DNA from: Trichoplusia ni
Taxonomy: Eukaryota; Arthropoda; Insecta; Lepidoptera; Noctuidae
Assembly: GCF_003590095.1 (NCBI RefSeq)
Contig: NC_039482.1
Location: forward strand, 6,589,657-6,653,656
Length of the DNA stretch: 64,000 bases
Reading direction: 5' to 3'
Under the pieces are notes generated by a model, which saw only the letters and a list, made by a program, of their open reading frames with translations, ran no database searches and was not told the origin of the DNA. The position numbers were made by a program, and so were the translations under genes. Positions 46,501 through 61,500 of the stretch are shown here, in pieces; the stretch's first letter is position 1; the number at the start of each line of letters is the position of its first letter.

Positions 46501-49500
46501 CATATGAAGCCCTTTGACTTGTTGAATGTTAGGGTTCCGTAGCCAGAAGTTAAAACGGAACCCTATTACTGAGGCTCCGTTGTTCGTCCATCTGTCTATT
46601 TTTCTGTACGTCGGTCTGTTCATCACTATGCTGTATCTCTTGAACCGTTTTACCTAGACAGTTGAAAATCTAGACCTAAGCATCGAACACCAAGATGGAC
46701 AGACTCGTACATCGTATATGCAACCTTAATCTATAATAGTTCATTTTCATTGTTATTTTTATACAGCCTTCATAAGTTATATAAATGATTTTAGCAACTT
46801 ACGATTCGAGGTTCCTATCTGTGAATTGGATCCCGTGCGAGGTGTCGCTGCTCTTGATGTTGGGCTTTGAGGACTGAAATCAAACATATAAGTAAACTCA
46901 CAGAGATTTTTGGTCTAGCTAACTGCCTCGGCCTCCTCTAAATTTCTCCACGATCCAGCGGCAGTACGCGTTTAGGCCTATTGGCGGAAGAAAACACTTT
47001 TTTTTTGTATAGGATAAAATTGGACTTGGTGGTCTGAAACCCATACCGTCTTTACGAAAAGGTATTTAAGCATTGTATCGCTTTCACAATTGCAAGACTC
47101 TTGGTTTTTGAGTTAGCAGAAGCTCTCTTTGGCCGGTATACCATAGAACGTAGATGCGGGTATTAAAGAAGATAATTATAAATTGAGATGTTTTTTCATG
47201 TGTGTTTACCTTTGATCTGAGCTGGAAGTGTACTCCAGCTGCAGCGAGGCGTAGCTGGTGCCGCCGAGGAGCGAGCTCTTGCCGGGCAGGATCTCTTTGC
47301 TCTGCACCTGTGCGTACTAAACGGAATAAACGTTTGACGGCACATATTTGAGGCGAATGCTACGATAAAGTCAGGAATCACTACCAAAATTGATAATCAG
47401 AGTTAATGAGAAATCAATACAAGGTTTAAAAAAGGAATACAGGTTTTCCAACTGTCTACTAAAATAGAAAACATGTCTCTTTGAAATGTTGAAATGGCTT
47501 CGGCAAAACTTTAAAGCCAAGTTGGCGAAGGGCACGAATGGTAAAAATAGATCACAGATGTTTGTTATAAAATTAAATCTTGGATTCTTATCCTTAGGAT
47601 TCTTAGACTTGACCCTATATCAAATGAAAAATGACTATTTTTTTAGTTTCTTTATTTATTTCTAAATTATAACACCATTACAGTCACAGATAAACCAAAG
47701 CGATGCTATAAAATGTATGATAGGGATGATAAATTAAAGTATATAAAATATTATCTTGTGTGTATAAATACATATTCTATGTGACTGTTATAGGTGGGTA
47801 AGCCAATACGAACGTACCTGAACGTGAGTCGCATACTCAGGGTCTGATGAGAGTCTGAGCGAATGCAGCGTCCCCGAGAAGTGTTTCGCCAGCTCCGACT
47901 GCCGCTGCTTCGTCCAGATGGCACCGATCACCCACGCCATTTGCAAAGCACCTGCTTCCAACTTCTCCTGAGCAATATTAGAAGATTTTGTTTTCATTAG
48001 GGTTACAATATTCAACCAAGAACCGTTCTTGTCGTTAGGATAGCCTATGATCATCATAATGTTAGAGCATGAAATGAATATTTCTTGGAATTTGGAGTAG
48101 AATGTCGAAATTGAAAGCTTGTGTAAAAAATAGAATCGGGCCAATCGTTTTAAGTAAACAAAGGTTGGTGACAGCTTTCACTAAGCACAGGTTGAAAACT
48201 ATTTATATTGTTTTGTAAGTGTTCTAAAGCAAAGAACATCGGATTTTTTTTCAATAAATGATACATTTTGTGCTGGACTTGGGAAATGGCACAAATAACA
48301 GAAACTACATAGAGAGGAATGTCAGTGGATTTGTATATAACAGTAAAGGCAATGCGGATGAGACAGCAGGGTACAGCTAGTTCATACACTACTTACTTCG
48401 TAAACAGATTTCGATCTCTCCAGCTCCTTCAGCATGTTTTCCATAAGTTGCTTTTTTATCTTTTCTTGCTCTGACGACGCGGTGTTTACATCGGAACCTG
48501 AATTATTGTCTTTATCAAAGTTCAAAAAGTTAAGTAAGAAATTGAGCCACTACTCCCAGATAGAAGTTTAAGTGGCAAATTGTTGATTGTTTAGTCTTGT
48601 AGACAATCAGAGTGACGATCAGTCGATCTGACGATGGAATTAGTTGTAAACTGATCGACTAATACCGTCCAAAATCCTGGTATATGTGTACTAAGTTATG
48701 TTGTCTAGATTATCCCATTAGAATTAAGTTTCTCTAAGGAGTGTTATGAGTTTTTAAATGAATAAGTACTTAAATTAATTAGTGCCATTTAGTTAAGTAT
48801 TGTTCTGGCATAATGACAGTGAGTGTACATCCCTTTTTGTTTGCGATTTGATAGTCAAAGGTGTTTTACCGCCGGCCTGTAGTTCAGCTGTGACGGTGTA
48901 TATACGATGCTCTATGTCGTGCAGGCAGTCAGCCATGTCCAGTTGGTTGTCACGCAGTTCACAGAGCTGCAAGAAATATAATTTTAATGAAGTAATCATA
49001 AAAGCTTGTTTTTCTTTTAGCTGTCGAAAAAATTGTCAACGGTTTTAAAAAAGAGACTCTTTCATATTAATTATTATTAGCTTATTATTTTAGTAACATA
49101 GTTTTTAAGATTATTGTCACTAAGACTATGGATTCCGGTCTGAAATACATGAATTTTATTTTATTTTTATTAAACACTAGCTGTTTCCCGCGGTTTCACC
49201 CGCGTTGTATTTTTTTTCTTTGCGGTAATTTTTTCCGTATTTTCTCACCGTTTAAACCTTCCCTTGACTGGTACGAATATTTCAAGACTAAAATTAGCCA
49301 TTCTCGAGTTTTAGCGAGACTAACGAACAGCAATTCATTTTTATATATAAGAAGATATTGCTTCCTGGCATTGAAATAAACAAGTTTCTTTAAGGAAGCA
49401 ATAGACCACTGAAATAAAATAAAAACTGACGACAATTTAGTGAGTTAAGGCCATATTTTACATCTTAACATTCAAACATATCGAAACATGTTTGAATGTT

Positions 49501-52500
49501 TAGATATAAAATACTTTGACAACTACTTGTAAGAAAGTACTTTTTGATACCTACCTTCTCAGCATGTTTGATGGCAGCTCCGTGGTATAGCGCTAGTAGT
49601 CCGTCCACCAGCCTGAGGTACGCGGACCTGATGTCGATGGACCCAGCTCCTGGCATCATGGAGCGAGTGCCTTTTAGCGCTAGCGCTGTCTCTCCTGTAG
49701 TCCTGAGAGAGAGTGAGATGGATGCTTGAGAGAAACTGTTGATTAGTTTTAGTTTGATTTGATAATGGATATAGAGATAGTGGAATGTTTTGTAGTAATA
49801 TGAACTATGCCCGGTATAAAGTATTACGTAACTAACCATATACATAAATAATTTGTTAGTTTTTCTGTAAAAACCATTTATCTTCGCAGTCCTTGAGGTC
49901 CACGACGTCCTGACATGTAAAGCTTTTACGTCATGCAAGAGTAGAGAACTGTAATTCCATTTCAAAATCCAAAAAAAACAATCCCTTAAATATTACTGCG
50001 GCAAACATCTGTGCTACAAAATGCTACGACCGTGTAGCGTTCGTAGTCGACGCCTACGCCGTAGAATTATCGTAGCACGTAGATTAAATATGATAAATCG
50101 TAGTAGTCGTAGTACTTTCACTATCTTACCTATTAGGCATAGGCGGCATCGGCGGATGCATGAACCTGGCCATCGAGGATATGACTTGAGGTAGTGTGGC
50201 CAAGCCAGGGGAGCCGGCAGCCATGTCACTCACACCTGGGAAATTCCAAAAGTAGTCTGATCAAGCAATGTCAGAGCCTGTTTATATGAAGAGCATGGGT
50301 TCTGTAATACTAATATATTTCTTAAAAGGATTGTTTAACTAAACAATAGCACTACTATAACAGTATTAAGTTTTTTTCCCGATAGTAAACTTATTATCGG
50401 GAAAAAAACTTAATACCGTTAGCCGTAATTCCTATGTTTTAAGTACTCATCAAAAATATTTGGAAAAGTATGGCAGATATCTATCTTATATTGCTCGTAT
50501 TCTTTATAAGCCAGCAATTTTACTGTACAAAGTATTATTCTTAAAACTTTCTTTTTTTAATAACTCTCGCACTGGGTGACTTGATCCTTTTCTTACAAAT
50601 TGCTACGCCTACGCGGGGATCGAACCGGCGACACATCGCGCGTTACATTCAATTACAAGTTAATTTACTCAAAAAAACTGACAGAAATATGTACCTTATT
50701 TATTCCAGTAATACTGCCACTAAAAGTTATATAATTAAAACGAAGTTAAATATTGCCAGTACCTGTGTCAATACCGCCCGCGCGATTGTAATTCGGTTCA
50801 AAGCTCTGTATGAAGGGGTTGTCCTCGCCCAACACGTTAACCAAGTCTTGCCTGAAGATAAATGTTGTATTTATAAGCATTTCTAAATGAAAGTATAGAG
50901 TAGAAAACATTGTTACAAAAAAAAAAAATCTCACTCAATAAAAAAGTAACCTCAACAGAACATAAGAGAAAAGAGTTGATCCGAATTTTAGAGATCCGTA
51001 ACCATGGATTAAAAATTGAACCTTGTAACTAAAGCGCCACCTTCTATACATCCGTCTGTCACCAGGCTATATCTCATGAATAGCTAAACAATGTTTATAT
51101 GTATTCTGATGACATAATAACAAAAAATAAAAATTTGCGCTTAGTAATGGTTGGTACAATCATAAAAGTGATTGATGATTTTTTTTTTATAATAACTATC
51201 GTGAGAATGATTAATTATTAAATGATGTAACGATTTACTCACGCGTGTCTATTGGGGTATCAGTTCGACTCGCCATCCCGCCGCGTCTGCTCATGATTAA
51301 GGACTCCGGTTGGGTACGAAACTAGTCGGGCTACCCAGATAAATACGCGTGAGTAAACAGTTACATCATTTAATAATGATGAAAAATCTTTAAAAAAGTT
51401 TCTGAATCTTTAGAAAAGTTTTTATTTTTATCAACTAGCGCTTAGGTTGCAATTTCTGGAATGTTCTACATATGTAGTTCTGTAGACACACATGATTGCA
51501 GGTATTAACACTCATTACATACAAATAACCAGACTTACCTCAAAGTCCTAACCAGAAAAGGTAGGACTCCACCCAAACGGTCCACGTTATAGAAATCTAG
51601 TTCTCCATCTATAAATGTCCGAGCTGGTACATGGGGCGTTGCATGTCTGGAATCATAAAGAACATACTCCAAGAAGAAAATAACTAACATAAGGTTATAT
51701 AAAAAAAAGGATTCCAATTAGCAATAAAACCCAATCCTTCGAATATTTATAATTTTATTTCTTCAGACTAAGTCGCAAACATAATTTTAAAATACACAGG
51801 CACAAAATAAATAGGTAAAAGTTTCACAACTACATCTATATTTTGATTTATATTCCAAAACTATTATTTTAAAAAACGTGCTTAGTCTTTGTTTTAAATA
51901 TTTTTGGTTACTTGGTTACTATAATTGAGAAAATATTAGAACCTTGTCCACTTCAGTTTTCTTCGAACTGTATATTATTATTATAACTGCTTATTACTTG
52001 AACGTATACCAAGATTATTACAGATGCAGATGCATGTTTTGTTAATCAGGATTTTAAAATCAGTGTGAAACAGTATTTCCTATTCACTTTTAAATGCACC
52101 TGTCTCTTATTCTATTAGCGTTTCTATAAGCTGTATATTTGAGAAATGTATCTATTAAGTCGAAGCTGTGACTGTTTAAGTCCGCAGGTCTGCCAAGTCT
52201 AAGATCTCGCGTTCGATGCCAAGGCACGCACTGAATTTCGAATGTTGTGTGCGTTTTAGAAATAAATATCACAACTTCTGTTTGTTCCCGGTCGTTTCAG
52301 ATTGCTGTCCTATCGGGCGATGAGAGTAATGGAGAGAAGAGAGTGCACCTGTGTTGGCCACTAAACTATATCTTTCTTCGCTGTACACTAAATTACGAAA
52401 GTAGACGCCGTCACTCTTAGTTGGTTAGGACATTATTATTACATTTGTGCAATTAATTCGGCGCTAATGCGTGTCAAATTGTCACTGTCACGTCAACCCT

Positions 52501-55500
52501 CAGTTTTTCCCAAGCTCTGAGGGTCAATTACCAAACTCACCCTTTTCGGCGGAATTCAATATTTACATGAATAAAAGCCTATTGTTCTCTACAACCTCAA
52601 TATTGATTTTTAATTAAGGACATGTAATTTAGGGAACATTAATTATACCAAGCTTGTATTGCCGCTGTCATATCTTAATCTTAGGTTAAGATACTCGTAA
52701 ATAGTTGATAGGTATTTGAACATGTTGTTATCTCTAACCTCTATATCTATACTAATATATAAAGCTGAAGTTTTGAAGAGTTATTTGTTTGAACGCTCTA
52801 ATCTCAGGAACTACTGGTTCAAATTGAAAAAATCTTTTTGTGTTGAATAAACCATTCATCGAGGAAGGTTTTAGGCTATATACCATCACGCTGCGACTAA
52901 TAGGAGCGAAGATACAATGGCAATTGTGGAAAAAACAGGGAAGGTATAAATCATAACTTATATGTTCTAACCACGCGAACGAAGTCGCGGGCAACAGCTA
53001 GTCTCTATATGTGAAGAGAACAAAGAAACATAGAGGGTAACCATTAGGCCTTGCCACGGAAACGTACTCCAAAAAAATATAATATTCCGTATCTTTACTA
53101 ACGGGGAAGATCAAAAACAATGAGCTTATACGCTTTTATTGTTAATAGAGAGCTTTGATAAAATCAGGGAGGACCCAAAACCTCTTTGTTTTCACTTTGA
53201 AGAATATATCAAAAAGGATTTTCGTCCTTCGATACGGGTATTGTCAATATCTTATTCTGATCGAAAAGGGCACTCGGTAAAAGGACCTTAGTAAGCAAAT
53301 GTTCTCAAGTACTAGTAAGGGTAGTTATTATATATGTTGGAAATGCTGTGATTTAAATGACAGCAATTCCAACATAACACAACGTATAAACGTAAAAATC
53401 CAATAATGTACCATTTAAACATGTGACTATTTTTTGTCACTAATACATAAATCAAATGCTACACCAAAAAATAGCTCTTGCTATATTGATTGATTTTGCA
53501 ATATTTTTCTTTAGCGTCTGAAATCTGTCATTTACATCAATTTCTGCTTTCTTCGTGAGGAAGATGCGAATTGAAAAACTAAAACGAATTATCAACTTTA
53601 TTATATTGCAAGACATGCAATATTTCCGCGTTGTTAAATAAAAAGGCTTTCCAAGTTTCACTGTTATAAGGAATTGAATAATCAATGAAGCATAAAGCTC
53701 CAGATGTTAGAAGCACTCTATACGCCACACGACGTGTGAAATGTTCTGTTTAAAGATAAAGTAAAGGCTCATTTAGACTATGCGAGATATGGTTATATAT
53801 AGGGTGTTTGGTGCATCGTTTGATATCTTGAATTGATTCAAAGGAAATGTCATTTAAATCTCTTCAGGCGGCACCTTCTGTACAAAATGGATATACTGAA
53901 TACACATATCCAAAACAAAAGCCTATTACACATATCTGTCGCATTTTCTTTTTTTTTGTTTCTGAAGATTTATTTAAATAATGTAACCATTATAGCGCCA
54001 CGCCACCACAACGCGCCGTTTGCAATACCGTATTCACATATATTTTTTTAATAATATAATTATTTTTGTTTTTATTTGAATACGGTATTGCAAACAGCGC
54101 GTTGTGGGGTTTCAAGGAAAGCGCATATATCGGTTGATGAGTTTTTCATTGACCTAAATCAATTTGCTAACCGATAAACCAAACACCCTTTACCTCACTC
54201 CTAACATCAGATATGTACGTATTAAGACACGATATTTCTCGCATCGTCTGAATAAGCCTTTACATATTCCTTTGAAACGTGTCTTGATTTACAAAAGACT
54301 GCAGTTCTGGCAAGAAACGGCGAGTTTCAGACGTTCCGTGCCAACTGGTCTCGTTCGCTGAATTTGAATTGCCTCGGGCGCTAGTAATTAGGTATTTTTT
54401 ACTTCTTTGTTTTAACTTTCTTACATTTTAAAGTGAGTTGGCTAAATAAGTAAATTGTGTCGTATGAGTATATTAAACAAATGAAGTATATTAAATAAGG
54501 AGTTTTGGCATTTCATTGGTAGCTCTACATTATTTTTCCTCTACTTGAAGATTGAAATGTATGATACTTATTTTTGCATATACGAGTACATATCTATACT
54601 AATATATAAAGCTGAAGAGTTTGTTTGATTGTTTATTTTGAACACGCTAATCTCAGGAACTACTGGTCCAAATTGAAAAACTCTTTTATGTGTTGAATAG
54701 ACCATTCATCGAAGAAAGCTTTAGGCTATCTTCTAACCACGCGGATGAAGTCGCGGGCAACAGCTAGTGTACTAATATTTCTCCCGCTGTGTCATATGAA
54801 AAGGTTATAAGAAGATGGTTGTAGAGCAATACTTACGGTGTGCCGATCGGGTTTTCGTTCCACAGTCTGAGCACGGCGGTCAGTAGTCTGGAGTGGCAGC
54901 ACCAAGAGATGGCGGGAGAGTTACGGGAGATGTTGAACAGCCGCTGAAATATGGCCTCCTGACACTTTTTATTGCGAAATTCGGACCCCAAGTTGTACCG
55001 GAATGTTCGGTAAATTCGTATTTCGCTATTTACCTCTTTTGTTTGGTTAATTAGGGGTAACCTGTGCTACTGGTTAAGTAGTTTGTGTGTGAAATAAAAC
55101 TAAGATTTTTTTGGAGGGATCCTCAATAGAATGGATCCAATACCTAACTTAAGCTTGGCGAACGGGCTGCTGAACTCAAGTTACTTTTTTATAATTAAAT
55201 GATGTAACGGTTTACTCACGCTGGTTTAATCATGAGCTGACGAGGCGGGATCGCCAGCTCATGATTAAGGACTCCGAAACTAGTCGGGCACCCCCGATAA
55301 ATACGTGTGAGTAAACCGTTGCATCATTTAATAATGAATCAGTCTCAGGATAATTATTATAAAAATATACTTTTTATAGTTATAGTGCTCGTCTATCGTT
55401 CCAGTTTTGTTTCACACAGCATTTTGTACATCATTAGTCCCTCTAGCCATCGTTCTTCATAGTGGCATTTCTACTATTGTCAACGTCAATGAATGAAAAT

Positions 55501-58500
55501 AAATGATCACGTGACTTAGATTAATCATCTCCATGCATTTGATTTTCCATCTATGTAACGATTGACGAAATGTCACTTGGCTAGAGGGAGTCTGTTTACC
55601 ATTCTTAGAATTAAATAGTTACCATATCGAGGATGCAGTTATCCATGATGTACCTCCTGAACTTCTCAAGGAATATCTTCCGAGTGGACGGCACCATGTT
55701 TGTGCCGTCTGAGTTGTCAAGAAGCAGTAGAAGAAATTCTAACTGTCAAAGATATATATTACTTAAATTAATTTAATCAACGGTTCTGGGACTACAGCTG
55801 TCTTCCAATGGAGATGTTGGCTAGTTGTAATAAGGCTGCAAGTTGGATTTAAAAAAAAATGTTAAAAAAATCTTTTATCTTTTGCCTTCAATCTTTTTTG
55901 CGATTTCATCGTTTTAAGGTTAAAATATTTAAAGAACACCCTATGTCTATTGTATAACTACAATGTTATTGCAGCTAGGTGGTAGGCGGACCTTTCGAAC
56001 TTTTTGATAAGTAACTGCGACGTCAGTTCTTTAGAATACATTTAACAACTTTTGTATGGAGCAATATTGTTAATACTGTTCACCACCAAGTTGTCAAGAT
56101 TTGGCTACAAGCACAAAATACTTTGTGCACACAAAAAGTTCGTCCAAAGAAGTTTAGCATGCCACAACAAATCATATAAACGAGATTTATACATGGTTGC
56201 CAAATTAGCATACAGATCTCGACGTAATATCGTCGCATTGTCGAGCAACAGTTCGCGAGGCAAAGGAAATTGTCGATGCGGCCCCACGGAACAGAGAGAA
56301 GTAGAGGGGAGTGGTTACACTGTCGTAGAACTGGTTCTGGAGTCTACAAAGTTAATCACTTTTTGATGCACGTCGCCTTTCGTTATACATCTGAATAAGT
56401 CAGATGCGAAAAATATAAACACTGTCATAAAAGAAAATCTTTTTGCTTTTATTCAAGAAAAATTGCTTGAAATTATGCCCAAAATAACCAAAAATTGGCC
56501 GAAACGTAATATCCATGTGGAAAGGCTGATCGCATCCAGCACGTGCTTGTTCGAGGTTGCCTAAGATAGAGACTTGTGGAAGTGGCTTCATTGAGATCAG
56601 TATTCATCATCATCTCCTAAAACCGATAAGCGCGTAGTGTTCTTGCCACCAATTCCCCCATTTTCCTATGTTCAACGTTTGCTACATTGCCAGAATTGCA
56701 TAACTGTGACCAATGGGAAAGTTGCCAAAATCCGGCAATTTTTATCCGTGACCTAGGCTTTTAACCGTGAACTTTATAGGCCTGCCCCGGGGCTTGGCTT
56801 GTTTTCAGTAAGTTGCATTGCTGGCTTATCTATATGATGCAACAATAAAGGGGAAAGCGAAAATGTGTATATTTACTTTTCATAACTGTTTCTTTTTCAA
56901 GGTGAAGTGACTGTACATGTATGGGTAAATATTTATATTTATAGGCACGGTTATGTTGAGAAATTCGCTGTTCTCACATAAGAGGAATTCAGAGAATATG
57001 AAAAGTCTGACATAGGGTTGTACTTCAACCATACGAGAATAAAAAGAACAATTAGCATTATACGAATATTATACAAAGCTTTTGACAAGGTTTTATTTAG
57101 ATCCACCTGTCACTCTGTCATTTTGTTGGTCTGTAATCAAAATTCAAGTTGAATTTTAATAATTTTCCTCTTATGATAGAGCTGAAATTTTGACAGTATA
57201 TATATATATTGCGTGAAAATGCCACATCGTGACATCTTATATATTAAAATGAATTGCTTTTCGTAAGTCTCGCTAAAACTCGAGAGCGGCTGAACCGATT
57301 TGGCTTATCTTAGTCTTGAAATATTCCTAGCAGCCCAGGGAAGGTGTAAATGGTTTAAAAATATTAAAAAATTGCAAAAGAGAATTGTACTTCAACTGCT
57401 AGGCGGAGCGTAGTTCGCCAGGACAGCTAGTAACATATAAAAAAACACCATCGAGCGAGATTCGTTTGAATTGTTTTGTAATTTTTGTCTCCAAGGCTGA
57501 AAAACTGTTTCAAAAAGACATTTATTTTATTAAAGATACCTGTACTTGTTCCAAGGGTGCGACAGCTTTCGTGATCTTGCTGCAGTCCTCTCTGTACTGA
57601 GCCTCCACTGTCGCATCATCTTGAGTGGACGGCATCAGCTTCGATATTTTATCTAAACATTATAATATATGGCATATGGGTATTAGTGTAGGCAATGGCG
57701 TGGTTTAATAGTATGGACGATTTTTCCATCAATATGAATGTATTAATCAACGATTTAAAAATAGAGGAATATTCAGTCAGAAACAAACTCACAAAGCTTC
57801 ATTTATAGTGTGTTATGTATTTTCTTAATTTCACGGTAAGCGTTAAAGTCGTTTTTGCAACTATCGTAACAAAACTATTTTGTACACAATTTTAATATAT
57901 AGATACGTTCCAATCTGCACTTTTTCAGATTCTGAATTTTGTGTACGGGATAAAAAGCAAAAGAAATTCTTCTACCTTTTGTTGTTGTAAAACGTAGTTA
58001 TTTCGAATTATTACCTGTGTTGAAGGCTCTTGAAACTAAATGTTATGATTTATAGTACCTGTACCGGTCGGTGCGAATGGCGAGCGTTTGATGGTCCCCT
58101 TTTCGGCCATTTCTGTGAATAAATGATATTTGTGTAATACATTTCAGCTTCTTCAGGGCAAGGAGAGGCTGTTCGTATTAATTATTACCGTGTGTCCTGG
58201 GTAACAAGCTATCTTACCATATATTACCCGTGTTCTTGGTAACAGGCTGTCCTAACAAACGCACCAAGGTGTGTGGCACTGGATGAAATTGAATTTTGAC
58301 GACCTAAAAGAAGTGGCTGTAGTTGTGGCGTCGTTGAAAAGAAAGTTGTACTAGTTGTGTATTACTTTGTGCTGGATACTTGGAATACATACTTTTGTGC
58401 AATCAAGATTAAACAAAATAAGACTTCCAATTGTTTTACGCTGTGGCCTCCATCAACGACAAACTTTATTTGCTTATACATTAAAAGTAATGGGCTGGAC

Positions 58501-61500
58501 GCCACAATTTTTAAGTCGATCAAAACGAATGCACCCAAAAAGTCAGTGTATATATGACGTCAACTGAAGGCGAGATATGTAAGAAAAGTATACTAAATTT
58601 AACATATTTTTGTATCTCTTACGAATTAACATCTATTCTATTTTATGCCGACGTTTCACAAACAAAAGGGTTTTTAAAATTCGCTGAATGTATTATCTCT
58701 TTCAGACTGTTCGCGTATTTGCGACCAGTTTCAAAAGTAAAGAGTATTTGGGCAGCCGGCCAAATAGGTGTTTGGGGTTTATTACTGGCCTAGCTGTCCC
58801 GCCCTGCTTTACTTGGGCGCTCAATTCCCTTTTATTGTGGAGAAAATCCACTAGGATTATCTGAAGACTCAACAAATCGGGAAACGAAAATGAACTCTGT
58901 ATTTCTTGTTGGAAATCTCTATGTATAGTTATGGGACGGTTAGGAACATTAATTTAACTTATGTTATGTTGTTTTGTACAAAAGTTGGAAGTTCGAAAAA
59001 AAGGGGAGGATCCATTTCTGATCATATCTTAGTCAGTGTTCTAATTTGAATTCAGTAGGGTACGGTAGCAAATGTGAGTGAGGCGTTTCATGTATGAGGT
59101 AAAAGCAAGACAATGAGTCCTCCTAATACATGAAGGGATTAGGAGGAGAGCCAAAGACTTCAAAGTCTGTGTTATACCAGTAGTCACACATCACATCAAG
59201 TTTTCGAGTATCCGAGGCATACCTTTTACACTATTTGTATGCTTCATAAATAATAAAAATTACTTATTTTTCTTTCTATATATACTCAAACTTAAGTGTT
59301 ATGATTCGATGGAATGCATGACGCGACCAGTCTGTCTTACAAAGGTCTACGTTACCTTTTGTCCTTTTTTTATTTTAAGACAGAAAATCAAAAATTGACC
59401 TACCCCCGCTTTGGGTTGAGTGGATGGGAGTGTCAAACTTCTATTGACAAAAACCCACCCATGTACCTTCCTTAGCCTTTCGTGTATAGGGGCCCCGGTA
59501 ACCATAGAAACCCTGATGATCCCGCTGATGTTACCTGCTATCCTTGGATCAGTCTCTCCTTGCACGGACGTGGGTCGCTGCCACCACGGCTTCCTGATGA
59601 CCGTCCGTAATACGGTGTCGTCCGGGCATTTCACGTTCAGGAAATTGTCGAACCTTAAATCAAAATGCTGAGGTTAAGTCTGTTATTATGTTTTTATGTA
59701 TGATGTTTTTTGTCCAGTAATTGTCGCATCAACTTTTACATACGACCTTGTGATTCCTCCGGAAACATTTTAATACGATTTTGCATTGTCTTAATTCTAT
59801 AACCGTTACAGTTGTTTAATAGCAACTTTAGTGAAGATGACCCATTATTAAATTTTGTAAAGGTCTACACCTTGCCTGACTTATTTCGGATGATGGGGTC
59901 GCAAATCGAACTGGGTCGGGCAATCGCAATAAATCCATGTGAGTTTAGAACCGTTATATTAGAAATATTGTTGCCTTAAATGCATGTGGTAAGCTTATTA
60001 AACTTAGTGTAGCAGATGTAAGGAGATCAGCTGATCAATGAAAATGAAATTATTTCTGTTTTAAACATACAATTTTTATTCACGAACATTCTCGCAGTAG
60101 AAGTATATAAAACGGCAAGATTGCAATATCTGCTTCTTAAAAATTGCAGAACACACTAAAGCGTCCATTTGAGTGTAGCAAATGTCTGCATATAAGACTG
60201 CCAACGCCATTCCAGTCGCAATAAACATGTCATTAGGAAAGATAAGATATGATTTATTTCGTTTTATGTCGGAATAGGAAATATTTTTGCTGAGACCAAG
60301 GCTAATACGGAATTTCTTGGTGTTGTTAGTAACTAAGTATCTAGACTGAGGCTTTCTTAATATTTATCTCTAAAAGGATTATCCCGTGAGCATATACCGT
60401 AAAAGTATTCCATAATTATCTTTTAATTATTTAATTTTATACTCATCGACTCATCTGCTTTAAGTGGAATATCTAAGAAACTAATTTTCCTTTATACGGT
60501 GAACGAAGTAATTCAGATAAGCCAAAGATGAAATCGGTAAGATACCAAGAATAATACAGGCGGACAGGCAAGAAAAAAGAGAACGGAATAAGTGGAAACC
60601 TATGCCCAACAGTGGATACATAATAATGGCGATATATATGTACTCACGTGATTTTATTGAAGAATACATATTTGACGAGATGATGCCTGGTCTCCCGATG
60701 CTGCATCAGCCCGCACAGCACGAACACTCCCTCCATTTGATGGTTAAAGAACATGTCCTGGAAATGAACCACATTTATAGATACTTTGACTTAGTTATGC
60801 CTAGTTTCTTGTCTTCTGCTATCTCTTAAGTTACGCTCCGTGGGTGTAGTACAAAGAAACGCTGAGATGATTTTAGACAAACTCGTTTTAAACGCACCCC
60901 GATAAAGCCTTAAAGGCCTGCTCCATAGCATAATTGATCTCATATTTCAATACCTAGTTTAGTGGGTTATTTTAAGGGTAGAGTTTTCGACTAAAACAAT
61001 ACTACATCTAGCAGTGAAGGTTTACGAAGTCAAAATAATGTGACTATTTGACCATCTGAAGTATATTCAAATATTTTTGACATCAACTTTATTCTGAATT
61101 GTCCGGTATGCACTAAACATAACCACATAGTACCTGAGAAACCAAGTCAAATAGCAGACATTCCCTGACAACACAATGTTCTAGTACGTCACACAGGGCC
61201 GACTCGTCCAGGAAGGTCCAGAGCAGGTCCAGCATCGTGCAGAGTCTAGTGTTGGGTTGAGACAGGAGCTTGGCTGCGAGGCCGGCCTGGGGAAAAAGGA
61301 TAAAGTAGGATAAGGTACTTCAAAACGGCTGAAATGGAATTAGGTATTCTGTCAACGGATTATATCCTCACTGCAACGTGATTGTGGATTTAGTGACGCG
61401 TGGAATTGATAATATATTTCGCTTTTATTTAGGTGTCTTGAAATATCAAACTCGTAGGGATTTTAATTCTTGTATCGCGGGAGTTTTACAAACATTAAGA

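Noticed and set aside
54164..54361. Plus-strand open frame of 65 residues
   Set aside because: Overlaps the end of the 389-bp inverted-repeat element; no recognisable protein.
56052..56366. Plus-strand open frame of 104 residues
   Set aside because: No domain, no splice sites in phase, and it lies within an RNF123 intron in low-complexity sequence.
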